Source of the DNA: Actinomycetes bacterium
Lineage (GTDB): Bacteria; Actinomycetota; Acidimicrobiia; Acidimicrobiales; RAAP-2
Length of the DNA stretch: 6,081 bases
Direction: 5' to 3'
NCBI GenBank assembly: GCA_021795095.1
Contig: JAJYPU010000109.1
Location: 1 to 6,081, forward strand
Within the stretch, counting starts at the first letter, position 1. The number at the start of each line of letters is the position of its first letter. The position numbers and the translations under genes were made by a program. The notes below the pieces were generated by a model. The model had not been told where the DNA came from. It saw only the letters and a list, made by a program, of their open reading frames with translations, and ran no database searches. Shown here piece after piece: positions 1 to 6,018 of the stretch.

Positions 1-615
1 GAACCACCGATAGGCGATCCGGGGATGCACCCCTTGTCGGTCTGCCCACTCACTCAAGTTCATTGCTTCGAAGTCTTGCGTAGCGGTGTCACATCTGGTG
101 GCAACCCCACCGACCCGAGGCAGTTCGCGGCCAGTCGCTACGACGGCGAAGGCCTGGCCTGTCGGCGAAACGTCCTCATCGACCGCGGCCGCTTGGCTGG
201 TTTCGTGTACGACACAGTGGCGGCGCGCCGCGCCAGGGTGTCTTCGACGGGGAGCGCGGTCCGCGGTGGGCTCGCGGGTCCGCCGTCAGCCGGTTGCCGA
301 GCGCTGGGCTTCGCCGCCGGGCCCTTGAGCGCTGGCGCCATCATCGAGATGGTGGGCGACGGGGTGTACGTCGATTCACTCAGCGGTGTGCACTCAGGGG
401 TGAACCCGATATCGGGGGACTTTTCCGTCGGGTTCACAGGATTCAAGATCCGAGGCGGCCAACTCGCTGAGCCGCTCCGTGAGGCGACGGTCGCATCGAC
501 GCTGCAACGAATGCTGTTCGACGTGATCGCGGTGGGTTCAGACGTGGAGTGGCTCCCGGGAAGCGCCGCAGGACAGACGATCGCCGTCACCGGCGTGTCG
601 GTCGGGGGCCGCTAA
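1..615 (+). CDS. tldE: TldE/PmbA-family protein, C-terminal part (5' end outside window)
   Basis: The reading frame is open from base 1 to the TAA at 613-615. From about base 106 it reads like the C-terminal half of the TldD/TldE (PmbA) family: a segment of type S-R-Y-D-G-E-G-L-x-x-R-R-N-V-L-I (about 130-180), then F-V-Y-D-T-x-x-A-R-R-A and S-T-G-S-A-V-R-G-G, and the family hallmark G-V-H-S-G-V-N-P-I-S-G-D-F-S-V-G near 385-432, followed by I-R-G-G-x-L-A-E-P. In the known family, TldD and TldE form a heterodimeric metalloprotease that processes peptides and unfolded proteins; TldE is the partner without the zinc site. No TldD gene is visible, so it would lie to the left. An internal ATG at 25 exists but is unlikely to be the true start, because the family is about 430-450 residues long. 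The first roughly 100 bases are less GC-rich and do not match the family as I know it, so the upstream join is uncertain. The call as TldE rather than TldD is moderately secure. Confidence 0.82.
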   Translation, partial: EPPIGDPGMHPLSVCPLTQVHCFEVLRSGVTSGGNPTDPRQFAASRYDGEGLACRRNVLIDRGRLAGFVYDTVAARRARVSSTGSAVRGGLAGPPSAGCRALGFAAGPLSAGAIIEMVGDGVYVDSLSGVHSGVNPISGDFSVGFTGFKIRGGQLAEPLREATVASTLQRMLFDVIAVGSDVEWLPGSAAGQTIAVTGVSVGGR

Positions 616-827
616 TCGGAGCTGGCCGCGGGTGCAGGCTTCGAGGTGCTCGACCGACTGTCGTTCTTGTAGAAGCCACTTCCCTTGAAGACGATGCCGA
701 CGGCCGAGAACACTTTGCGCAGTTCTCCACCGCACAGTTCACACGTAGTGAGGGCTGGGTCGGCGAAGCGCTGGACGGCTTCGACCCGCTCGTGACACGA
801 TTGGCACTCGTATTCGTAGGTTGGCAT
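612..827 (-). CDS. FmdB-family zinc-ribbon protein
   Basis: This 71-residue protein begins with M-P-T-Y-E-Y-E-C-x-x-C, the standard opening of FmdB-type putative regulatory proteins. A second C-x-x-C pair at residues 29-32 follows the first at 8-11, so the four cysteines can form one zinc ribbon. The stretch F-K-G-S-G-F-Y-K-N-D (47-56) is also typical of the family, and a short Ser/Ala/Pro tail ends the protein. FmdB was named from a formamidase locus of Methylophilus. The cellular role of most members is unknown, so no substrate or partner is claimed. The ATG at 827 is preceded by GGGAG nine bases upstream. The gene is divergent from moaC, and its TAG stop (614-612) interlocks with the TAA of the tldE-like gene on the other strand, leaving no room for a terminator between them. 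Length and motif order are normal and the call is firm. Confidence 0.9.
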   Translation of the reverse strand: MPTYEYECQSCHERVEAVQRFADPALTTCELCGGELRKVFSAVGIVFKGSGFYKNDSRSSTSKPAPAASSD

Positions 828-836
828 ACGTCGGTA

Positions 837-841
837 CTCCC
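837..841 (-). promoter_or_regulatory. Ribosome binding site of the FmdB-type gene
   Basis: On the minus strand GGGAG lies nine bases before the ATG at 827. It supports this start, which also gives the exact family N-terminus. Confidence 0.55.
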
Positions 842-861
842 GCAGACGAGATAACCGAGCC

Positions 862-867
862 AGTGTA
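862..867 (-). promoter_or_regulatory. Possible -10 element for the FmdB-type gene
   Basis: The minus strand reads TACACT here, fitting the TANNNT form of actinobacterial -10 boxes, about 35 bases before the start codon. There is no good -35 hexamer at 16-18 bases; the nearest candidates are GACAAG-like. This is a weak call based on pattern and position only. Confidence 0.25.
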
Positions 868-874
868 CCGGTCG

Positions 875-898
875 TGTCGCGGCTCCTTGTCGCGGCTC
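875..898 (+). repeat. 11-bp tandem direct repeat in the fmdB-moaC intergenic region
   Basis: TGTCGCGGCTC occurs at 875-885 and again at 888-898, separated by two bases, so the period is 13. It sits 15-38 bases before the moaC GTG and could be part of a promoter or a regulator-binding site serving either divergent gene. No regulator is identified. Confidence 0.5.
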
Positions 899-912
899 AG
901 TAGCATTGCGCC

Positions 913-1407
913 GTGGACGACTTCCACCAGCTCCGACGAACGCCGCACGACGGGACCTTTCCGCGCGAGATCGGACCCACCGAGGTCATGGCGAGGCGCG
1001 CGCTCGCGCGGTGTCGCATCAACATGCAGGCGACGACGACTTCGGCGGTGGCCTCGAACACCATCAATAAGGGCGACGTGCTGGCCACGGCCCGGGTCGC
1101 GGGCATCCAGGCAGCAAAACAGGCCGCGTCCCTGCTACCCATGTCCCATCCGGTCCTGGTGGGCAACGTCTTCATCAATTTCACCATCGCCGATGCCCAC
1201 ATCGATGTCGAGGCCAGCGTCGACACGATCGACCGGACCGGTGTCGAGATGGAGGCGCTCACCGCAGTGACGATGGCGGCGTTGACCGTCTATGACATGT
1301 GCAAATCGATCGATCGGACAATGACCATCGAAGCGGTGGCCTTGTGGGAGAAATCGGGCGGCCGTTCGGGCGTATGGCGCCGCGACGACGAGCCGTCCCC
1401 GCTGTGA
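913..1407 (+). CDS. moaC: Cyclic pyranopterin monophosphate synthase MoaC
   Basis: This 164-residue protein is of normal MoaC length. MoaC converts 3',8-cyclo-7,8-dihydro-GTP, made by MoaA, into cyclic pyranopterin monophosphate in the cytoplasm, the first stage of molybdenum cofactor synthesis. Visible signatures are K-G-D-V-L-A-T-A-R-V-A-G-I-Q-A-A-K (53-69), T-G-V-E-M-E-A-L-T-A-V (109-119), Y-D-M-C-K (127-131) and K-S-G-G-R-S-G (147-153). The residues matching E. coli Lys51, His77, Glu112, Glu114, Asp128, Lys131 and Lys147 are present at 53, 79, 112, 114, 128, 131 and 147, so the enzyme should be active. Two oddities: the usual L-C-H-P reads M-S-H-P (77-80), and the N-terminal V-D-V-S-x-K stretch is not recognisable. 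The GTG at 913 is the only plausible start, since an in-frame TAG lies at 901-903 and the next Met is residue 26. No strong Shine-Dalgarno precedes it. No other moa gene is in view. Confidence 0.93.
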   Translation: MDDFHQLRRTPHDGTFPREIGPTEVMARRALARCRINMQATTTSAVASNTINKGDVLATARVAGIQAAKQAASLLPMSHPVLVGNVFINFTIADAHIDVEASVDTIDRTGVEMEALTAVTMAALTVYDMCKSIDRTMTIEAVALWEKSGGRSGVWRRDDEPSPL

Positions 1408-1436
1408 CCGGCTTGCGCGACGGGTGGCCGGCGCGT

Positions 1437-1444
1437 GGAAGGGG
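1437..1444 (+). promoter_or_regulatory. Ribosome binding site deciding the pafBC-like start
   Basis: GGAAGGGG lies six bases before the GTG at 1451. It favours that start over the GTG at 1424, which has no purine-rich leader and would add nine residues not needed by the domain. Confidence 0.6.
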
Positions 1445-1450
1445 TCGTCA

Positions 1451-3385
1451 GTGATTCGCGACGCCCTCGAAGAGAGCCGCGAGCGGCTCGTCGCGCTGAC
1501 CTTGCTGCTGCAGAGCGCCACCCGGCAGCGACCACTCACGCAAGAGACGATCGTGTCGGAGCTGCTGATCGACGAGTACCCCGTGAAAACGAGCGGCCCA
1601 CGCAAGGTACGCGCCTATCAGGGTGGTGAGTCGGCGATCCGACAGAAGTTCGAGCGCGACAAGGCGAAGATCCGCGAATTGGGCATGCAGATCGAGACGG
1701 TCGTCCAGGACGATGGCACCGTCGGCTACTGGATAGAGCCCGACGCGGTGTACGCCGAACCACTCGCCTTCACCGAGGCCGAGCAGCGCATCGTTCGTCT
1801 CGCCCTGCGACTCTGCGGCTTCGGGCGTTCCGGGGCGTTCAGCCTCTTCGACGAGGGGCCGGCCCCCGACGGCGGGCTCGAGTTCTCTCATTACTTCAAC
1901 CCCGTGCTGCGTGCGCTGCGGCTGCGGCGCGTACTCGCCTTTGACTACCAGTCCTCAGCGAACAAGCTCCGTCTGGTCGAGCCGCTCGCGATCCGAGTGA
2001 TCGACGGCGCCACCTACGTGGTGGCTCGGGTTCACGGCACGAATGAGGTGAAGGGCTATCGGATGACCCGCATCACGTCGATGCCGGTGGTGCGCGCCGA
2101 GGTGTTCGAGGCCGACGAGACGATGCGTGAGCTCGCGACCGCCTGGCGCCCGGAGTTCGCTCGTACGCCGAAACCCGTGGACGTGGTGGTCGTGACCACC
2201 GCGAACTACGCGACGTTGCTGAAGCGTGAATACCCCAAGGCAGTCGCGGCGACGAAGAAAGACGGGACGCTGGAGGTGGGGATCTCGTTCGACAATCTGC
2301 GCGAGGCGCTTCGATTCGTCGTGAACGCCGGAGCGAGGGTCCGTCTCGTGAGCCCCAAGCTCCTGAAGAGCGAGCTGACCTCGTGGCTGCGCGGGGTCAA
2401 CCGGGGCGTCGTGCCAGACATGAGCGCGCTGCGGTTCGATCCCGTCACGACGACCGACGCGCTCGGTCAGGCGCTGCAGTTGCTGCACGCCGTCCACCTG
2501 AGCGGCGACGGACTGCGCATCAGCGAATTGGCTCGCCGGTTCGACCTGTCGGCGGACGTCGTTCGTCACGTGATGGATCGCCTGGTCTCCTTTGAGCCCT
2601 TGCACGGTCGTTACGGGTTCCCGGCGCACGTGATCAAGGAGTGCGACGACTGGGAGCATGAGGCCGAGGACGATTCGCTCTATCGGGCCGAGTACGGCGG
2701 GGACGTCGACGCGACCGACCTGGCGACGCTGACCTGGCGGGAACTCTTCGAGCTCAACATCGCACTTCGTGAGGCCTCGCGGATCTATGACGTTCCCGAG
2801 CTGCGAACAGCGATCGACAAGATCGAAGCCGCGATCGGCTCACAGGTGCAGATCGAGACCACGGTGCCCGAGTCGATGCTTGACGTCGTGCGTTCGGCCA
2901 TCGAGTCCAGCGAGCGCATCAAGATCCATTACACACCGGCGACGGCCGAGGAGTCCCAGGAACGCACTATTGAGCCGCGTGAGATCAGGGTGCTCAACGG
3001 CCACTCGTACGTTCGGGCGTACTGTCTGACGCGCGACGCCTGGCGGACATTTCGCGTTGACCGGATCAATGACGTCGTGGCCAAGTCACCGGCCGACGAG
3101 ACACGTCCCGCCGACTCGGTCTCGAACTGGCTCACGGCAGTTGGTGAGTCCGGCAGCGACGTCGTGGTCGTCGTGGAGGCACCGCAACGGTGGATCTTCG
3201 AGCCCCTGCCGAACGCGCAGTGGCGGGCACTCGACGACGGGCGCCACGCTGTGCGCTTTCGCGTGGCGGACCGGTCCTTCCTCGACCATCTGATGGTCCA
3301 GGCTGGGCCGGGCGCTGTCGTCGCGACGCCCGAGTTCGCCGACGCCGGCCGAGAACTGGCGCGTCGGATTCGAATCGCCCTGTAA
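1451..3385 (+). CDS. pafBC: Tandem HTH-WYL transcriptional regulator, PafB-PafC fusion-like
   Basis: This 644-residue protein carries two copies of the same architecture. Copy one has a helix-turn-helix-type region (about 8-95, including S-A-I-R-Q-K-F-E-R-D-K and L-R/E-L-G-type text), a WYL domain (about 150-215) and a WCX-type C-terminal domain (about 240-320). Copy two has HTH (337-395, with L-R-I-S-E-L-A-R-R-F-D-L-S), WYL (475-545) and WCX (565-644). The total equals PafB plus PafC (each about 320-330 residues), which are separate genes in mycobacteria and fused in some actinobacteria. Known PafBC activates RecA-independent DNA-damage genes, its WYL domains sensing single-stranded nucleic acid. 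The W-Y-L triplet itself is replaced by T-Y-V (188-190) and S-Y-V (519-521). Proteasome accessory genes (pafA, prcBA) and tatA, its usual neighbours, are not seen. It lies 43 bases after moaC and 29 bases before the relaxase on the same strand. The WYL-tandem call is strong; orthology to PafBC is inferred. Confidence 0.8.
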   Translation: MIRDALEESRERLVALTLLLQSATRQRPLTQETIVSELLIDEYPVKTSGPRKVRAYQGGESAIRQKFERDKAKIRELGMQIETVVQDDGTVGYWIEPDAVYAEPLAFTEAEQRIVRLALRLCGFGRSGAFSLFDEGPAPDGGLEFSHYFNPVLRALRLRRVLAFDYQSSANKLRLVEPLAIRVIDGATYVVARVHGTNEVKGYRMTRITSMPVVRAEVFEADETMRELATAWRPEFARTPKPVDVVVVTTANYATLLKREYPKAVAATKKDGTLEVGISFDNLREALRFVVNAGARVRLVSPKLLKSELTSWLRGVNRGVVPDMSALRFDPVTTTDALGQALQLLHAVHLSGDGLRISELARRFDLSADVVRHVMDRLVSFEPLHGRYGFPAHVIKECDDWEHEAEDDSLYRAEYGGDVDATDLATLTWRELFELNIALREASRIYDVPELRTAIDKIEAAIGSQVQIETTVPESMLDVVRSAIESSERIKIHYTPATAEESQERTIEPREIRVLNGHSYVRAYCLTRDAWRTFRVDRINDVVAKSPADETRPADSVSNWLTAVGESGSDVVVVVEAPQRWIFEPLPNAQWRALDDGRHAVRFRVADRSFLDHLMVQAGPGAVVATPEFADAGRELARRIRIAL

Positions 3386-3403
3386 CAGCGACCGTTGGGC
3401 CAC

Positions 3404-3408
3404 GGAGG
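3404..3408 (+). promoter_or_regulatory. Ribosome binding site of the relaxase gene
   Basis: A perfect GGAGG lies six bases before the GTG at 3415 in the 29-base gap after pafBC. It sets the relaxase start and excludes the in-frame GTG at 3190, which would overlap pafBC by almost 200 bases. Confidence 0.75.
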
Positions 3409-3414
3409 TCTACG

Positions 3415-4497
3415 GTGATCCACGTATTCGTTCGGCGGTCGAGCGACGTCAAATATCTGACGGGCGATCGCGCCGACGAGTTGGCCGATGCGCGCCGCGG
3501 AGCACCGGGTTGGTGGCTTCGCGGCACCGGTGATGCTCATTCGAGCGCCGACGTCGCCGCGGTGCTCCAGACCACGGCGCGCGCCACCGTCGTCGGCTAC
3601 GACATCGTCGTGGCCGCGCCACGGCCGCTGTCGATCCTCATCGCCCTGGACGCGAAAGCCGCGCCCGGTGTGGTGGCCGCCCACCGTGCGGGTGTGCTCG
3701 CCGCTATTGACTATCTGGAGGATCGTGCACTGGTCGTGCGCCAGCGTGTCGAGGGCGGCGAGTACCTGCGTCGAGCCAACTGGAGCCGGGTAGTGGGCTT
3801 CACCCACGGGATCAACCGGTCCGGCGAGCCGCACCTGCACGACCACGTACTGGTCGGTGCTCGACCCGACCATGAGTCAACGGTGGCCGACTCGCGATCG
3901 TTGTTCGCGCACCTGCCCGCGGCCGACGCGTTGTACCGGTCGACCTTGCGCTTCGAGGTCAATCAACACACCTCGCGTACGGCGTGGCGCAGCTTCGCCG
4001 GCGTCGAGGGCGTCACCGGCCTCGACGAGGGGTATCGCGCGATCTGGGGTGGTCACGCCGACGAGCGCGGCGAGAAGCCAAAGTGGACTCGCGAGGAGGT
4101 GGTGGCACGATGGCGCCAGGACCAGCGTCGTTTCGAGCCGATCGGGGTGACCCGCGAACCGCCCCATCGATCTTTTGACGCGCACCAGTTCGCCGCGGCC
4201 TTTGAGGGGGCGACTCGTATCACGCGTCGAGACCTGGTGCGAGCGTTCGCCGATGCGTCGACCTTCGGGGCCGAGGCTGCGGTGGTGGGTGCCGCGATCG
4301 ACGAGCTGCACCCGCATCTGCGAACGGCGCGCGGGCTCGACGAGCGCCCCGTGCGGCTCGCCGAGGCGCGTCGGCTGACTGCGGAGATCGCCCGCGATCG
4401 CTCGTACGAACTGTCGAGCGCGATCGACGACGGCCGCTACCTCGAGCGCGTCGGCGTGTCTCGGCTTCGGGAGTCTCGGAATCGCTCCGACCGGTGA
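3415..4497 (+). CDS. MobF/TrwC-type relaxase domain protein without helicase
   Basis: This 360-residue protein matches the N-terminal relaxase domain of TrwC/TraI-type proteins, which nick the origin of transfer and stay covalently bound to the 5' end through a tyrosine. The text G-Y-D-I-V-V-A-A-P-R-P-L-S (61-73) corresponds to the family's F-D-L-T-F-S-x-P-K-S-V-S. The core F-T-H-x10-H-L-H places His131, His142 and His144 at the spacing of the TrwC metal ligands (150, 161, 163). Asp63 fits the general base region, and Tyr14 is the best candidate nucleophile, standing alone rather than as the usual tyrosine pair. Residues 268-300 (I-T-R-R-D-L-V-R-A-F) resemble the linker preceding the helicase in large relaxases, but the protein stops before any Walker motif. 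It follows pafBC by 29 bases and may share its transcript. Its last 61 bases overlap the coupling-type gene on the other strand. The fold call is firm; nicking activity is inferred. Confidence 0.85.
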   Translation: MIHVFVRRSSDVKYLTGDRADELADARRGAPGWWLRGTGDAHSSADVAAVLQTTARATVVGYDIVVAAPRPLSILIALDAKAAPGVVAAHRAGVLAAIDYLEDRALVVRQRVEGGEYLRRANWSRVVGFTHGINRSGEPHLHDHVLVGARPDHESTVADSRSLFAHLPAADALYRSTLRFEVNQHTSRTAWRSFAGVEGVTGLDEGYRAIWGGHADERGEKPKWTREEVVARWRQDQRRFEPIGVTREPPHRSFDAHQFAAAFEGATRITRRDLVRAFADASTFGAEAAVVGAAIDELHPHLRTARGLDERPVRLAEARRLTAEIARDRSYELSSAIDDGRYLERVGVSRLRESRNRSDR

Positions 4498-5729
4498 GCC
4501 GGGGTGAGGGCGATCCAGCGCATCGAATTGTCCTTGTCGATGCCGAGTGCCCAACCGGGTCGGCCGGTGGCCAGGTCTCCGACGGTCGCGCGGTCGCGTT
4601 CCACCCAACTTGTGGCGTAGGTCGCGCGTTGCCCACGTCCCCGATGGATCGACGTCGTTGGAATGAGGGTCCGACCCGCCATTCGTTGCAGAAGTTCGAG
4701 CGTCTGACGGTCAGCGATGCCGGGCAGGACGACCGTGGTGGGGAAGAGTGAGAGGAAGCCGTCTGCAATCGCGCCCCAACGAGCGCGAGCTTGGCTGAGG
4801 TCTTGAAGGCACGCGAGCGTTAAGACACCTTGGCCGCCGCCTTCGGAGACGATGCTCGCGAGTCGCGGCAGTGGTGCGACGTTCGCCAACTCGTCGAGCG
4901 CTAGGAGCAAGTTCGCCCCGTCAGCGTGGCGATCGTACGTCGCGTGGACGACTTCCTCGATCAGACCAACGATGAGCGGTGTGGACACGGCTTGGTATCG
5001 ACTCGGTGCGACCACGTGCAGTTGATGAGGTCCGCGCAGGAACTCATCGACGTCGAGAGGCGCTCCTCGCGATGCGGTTCGAGCCGCATCGGTGCGCAGT
5101 CCAGCGAAGAGCCCGGACGCAGTGGACCAGATCCCCGAACGTTCTCGCTCGTCGGTCTCCAAGATCCCCTGCAGCAATGCGACGGAGGGATGGTGGTCGC
5201 CGTAACGGGTGCGCAACGTTGCAAGGGCGTCATCGCCGTGGCGTTGGTCGATGACGGTCGCTAGGTGACCGAGTGATTCATCGCGGAGGGCGCTGGCATG
5301 GATCAGGGGGGCAACCAGGGCCGATGCACGTTCAGTCCAGTGGTCGTCACTTCGTTCTGCGTGCGAGCGCCGAGCGATGTCCACGAGTGAGCGCGTCGCC
5401 AGTAACGCACCATCCCACTCGTGTGACTGGTTCACCGGTGAGTACCCGATGCGCGTCACGCCTCGAGGTGTTGGCACGGTGCCCGAAGGATCGAAGAGCA
5501 GCGTCGTACCATCGGTTCGCCGACCCGCCATCGCGTTCACGACGTCGGGCTTGGTCGAGGTGACGACGACGGATCGTGTCGAGAGCAAGAGGTTCGGAAT
5601 GATGATCGAAGACGTCTTGCCGCTGCGACTCGGACCGATCACTAACGTCGAGCGTTCATCACCACTCGTCGCGTCGCCGTGACGAGTACGACCGAGATAG
5701 ATGGTGGCGTTCGAGGTCACGAAAAACAA
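4437..5729 (-). CDS. VirD4/TraG/TraD-type coupling ATPase, soluble form
   Basis: This 430-residue P-loop ATPase shows Walker A G-P-S-R-S-G-K-T (32-39), S-T-K-P-D (58-62) after the second strand, F-W-type text H-W-T-E-R-A-S-A-L (130-138), Walker B L-L-L-A-L-D-E-L-A-N (274-283) and the coupling-protein motif C-L-Q-D-L-S-Q (307-313), in the TraG/TraD C-terminal order. In known systems such proteins bring relaxase-bound DNA to a type IV secretion channel. Usual VirD4 proteins open with two membrane helices; here only about 30 residues precede Walker A and none is hydrophobic enough, so this form looks cytosolic. The start is TTG 5729 or GTG 5720, both without a good Shine-Dalgarno; an in-frame TAA at 5786-5784 rules out a much longer N-terminus. 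The Arg/Ser-rich C-terminus is the reverse-strand reading of the relaxase tail. It is convergent with the relaxase and probably acts with it, which is inferred from adjacency. Confidence 0.85.
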   Translation of the reverse strand: MFFVTSNATIYLGRTRHGDATSGDERSTLVIGPSRSGKTSSIIIPNLLLSTRSVVVTSTKPDVVNAMAGRRTDGTTLLFDPSGTVPTPRGVTRIGYSPVNQSHEWDGALLATRSLVDIARRSHAERSDDHWTERASALVAPLIHASALRDESLGHLATVIDQRHGDDALATLRTRYGDHHPSVALLQGILETDERERSGIWSTASGLFAGLRTDAARTASRGAPLDVDEFLRGPHQLHVVAPSRYQAVSTPLIVGLIEEVVHATYDRHADGANLLLALDELANVAPLPRLASIVSEGGGQGVLTLACLQDLSQARARWGAIADGFLSLFPTTVVLPGIADRQTLELLQRMAGRTLIPTTSIHRGRGQRATYATSWVERDRATVGDLATGRPGWALGIDKDNSMRWIALTPAHRSERFRDSRSRDTPTRSR

Positions 5730-5821
5730 ATGTCGCGAATGGCGTCGAAATGCTTGACATTGGTTGATGGACCGAGTGAACTTTTACTTGTTCTTCTTCG
5801 GAAGAGTTTGACGGAATACGT

Positions 5822-5839
5822 ATCGTCGTTGATGACGAT
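5822..5839. repeat. Inverted repeat, 6-bp arms
   Basis: ATCGTC (5822-5827) and GACGAT (5834-5839) flank a six-base loop. A further ATCGTC copy occurs at 5847-5852. Arms are short and could be chance. Confidence 0.35.
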
Positions 5840-5891
5840 TGCGAACATCGTCTTTCTGCAGGAGAACCGTGCACTGCGATCGGTCATCGTA

Positions 5892-5911
5892 CAACTGGGA
5901 AGTTGGCAGTT
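5892..5911. repeat. Overlapping small inverted repeats
   Basis: CAACT (5892-5896) pairs with AGTTG (5901-5905) across four bases, and alternatively AACTG (5893-5897) pairs with CAGTT (5907-5911). The two pairings exclude each other. Function unknown. Confidence 0.3.
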
Positions 5912-5948
5912 AATCGGACGAGTTCACGCTCATCAACGCGGTTCCTTA

Positions 5949-5961
5949 TTGCAAAATGCAA
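5949..5961. repeat. 13-bp perfect palindrome, operator-like
   Basis: TTGCA-AAA-TGCAA is symmetric around a three-base centre and lies 62 bases upstream of the basic-protein GTG. Its size suits a dimeric DNA-binding protein, though no regulator is identified. Confidence 0.4.
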
Positions 5962-5962
5962 G

Positions 5963-5978
5963 TCGACGTAACCGTCGA
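5963..5978. repeat. Hairpin-capable inverted repeat next to the palindrome
   Basis: TCGACG (5963-5968) and CGTCGA (5973-5978) are perfect complements around a TAAC loop, one base after the preceding palindrome. No U-run follows, so it is not an intrinsic terminator. It could structure the mRNA leader of the basic-protein gene or be a protein-binding site. Confidence 0.4.
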
Positions 5979-6011
5979 TGAAGGCCCCAGATTGATTCAA
6001 CGTTGAGTCCC

Positions 6012-6018
6012 AAGGAGG
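6012..6018 (+). promoter_or_regulatory. Ribosome binding site of the basic-protein gene
   Basis: AAGGAGG, an almost complete anti-16S complement, lies four bases before the GTG at 6023. The strength suggests a highly translated product. Confidence 0.75.

Noticed and set aside
1135..2659. Long minus-strand frames opposite moaC and pafBC (up to 234 codons)
   Set aside because: They are antisense shadows produced by high GC codon use; the plus-strand frames have clear family motifs throughout.
3392..3405. Possible hairpin CCGT/ACGG in the pafBC-relaxase gap touching the ribosome binding site
   Set aside because: Only four base pairs with a six-base loop; expected by chance in high-GC DNA.
3190..3414. 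In-frame GTG at 3190 as an earlier relaxase start
   Set aside because: It would overlap pafBC by almost 200 bases and add an Arg/Pro-rich shadow peptide. GTG 3415 has a GGAGG six bases upstream and gives a family-like N-terminus.
2929..3873. 314-codon minus-strand frame across the pafBC-relaxase junction
   Set aside because: It spans two genes with clear domains on the other strand, has low-complexity Arg/Pro/Ser text and no family signature.
5754..5782. TTGACA at 5754-5759 as a -35 box of a full promoter
   Set aside because: At the proper spacing the -10 hexamer is TGAACT, only three matches to TATAAT. I could not support a promoter call.
5730..5981. Open frame of 83 codons on the plus strand from the ATG at 5730
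   Set aside because: Third codon positions are about half A/T, there is no well-placed Shine-Dalgarno (GAGGT lies 12 bases away), and the translation shows no recognisable motif. It crosses all the inverted repeats and looks non-coding.
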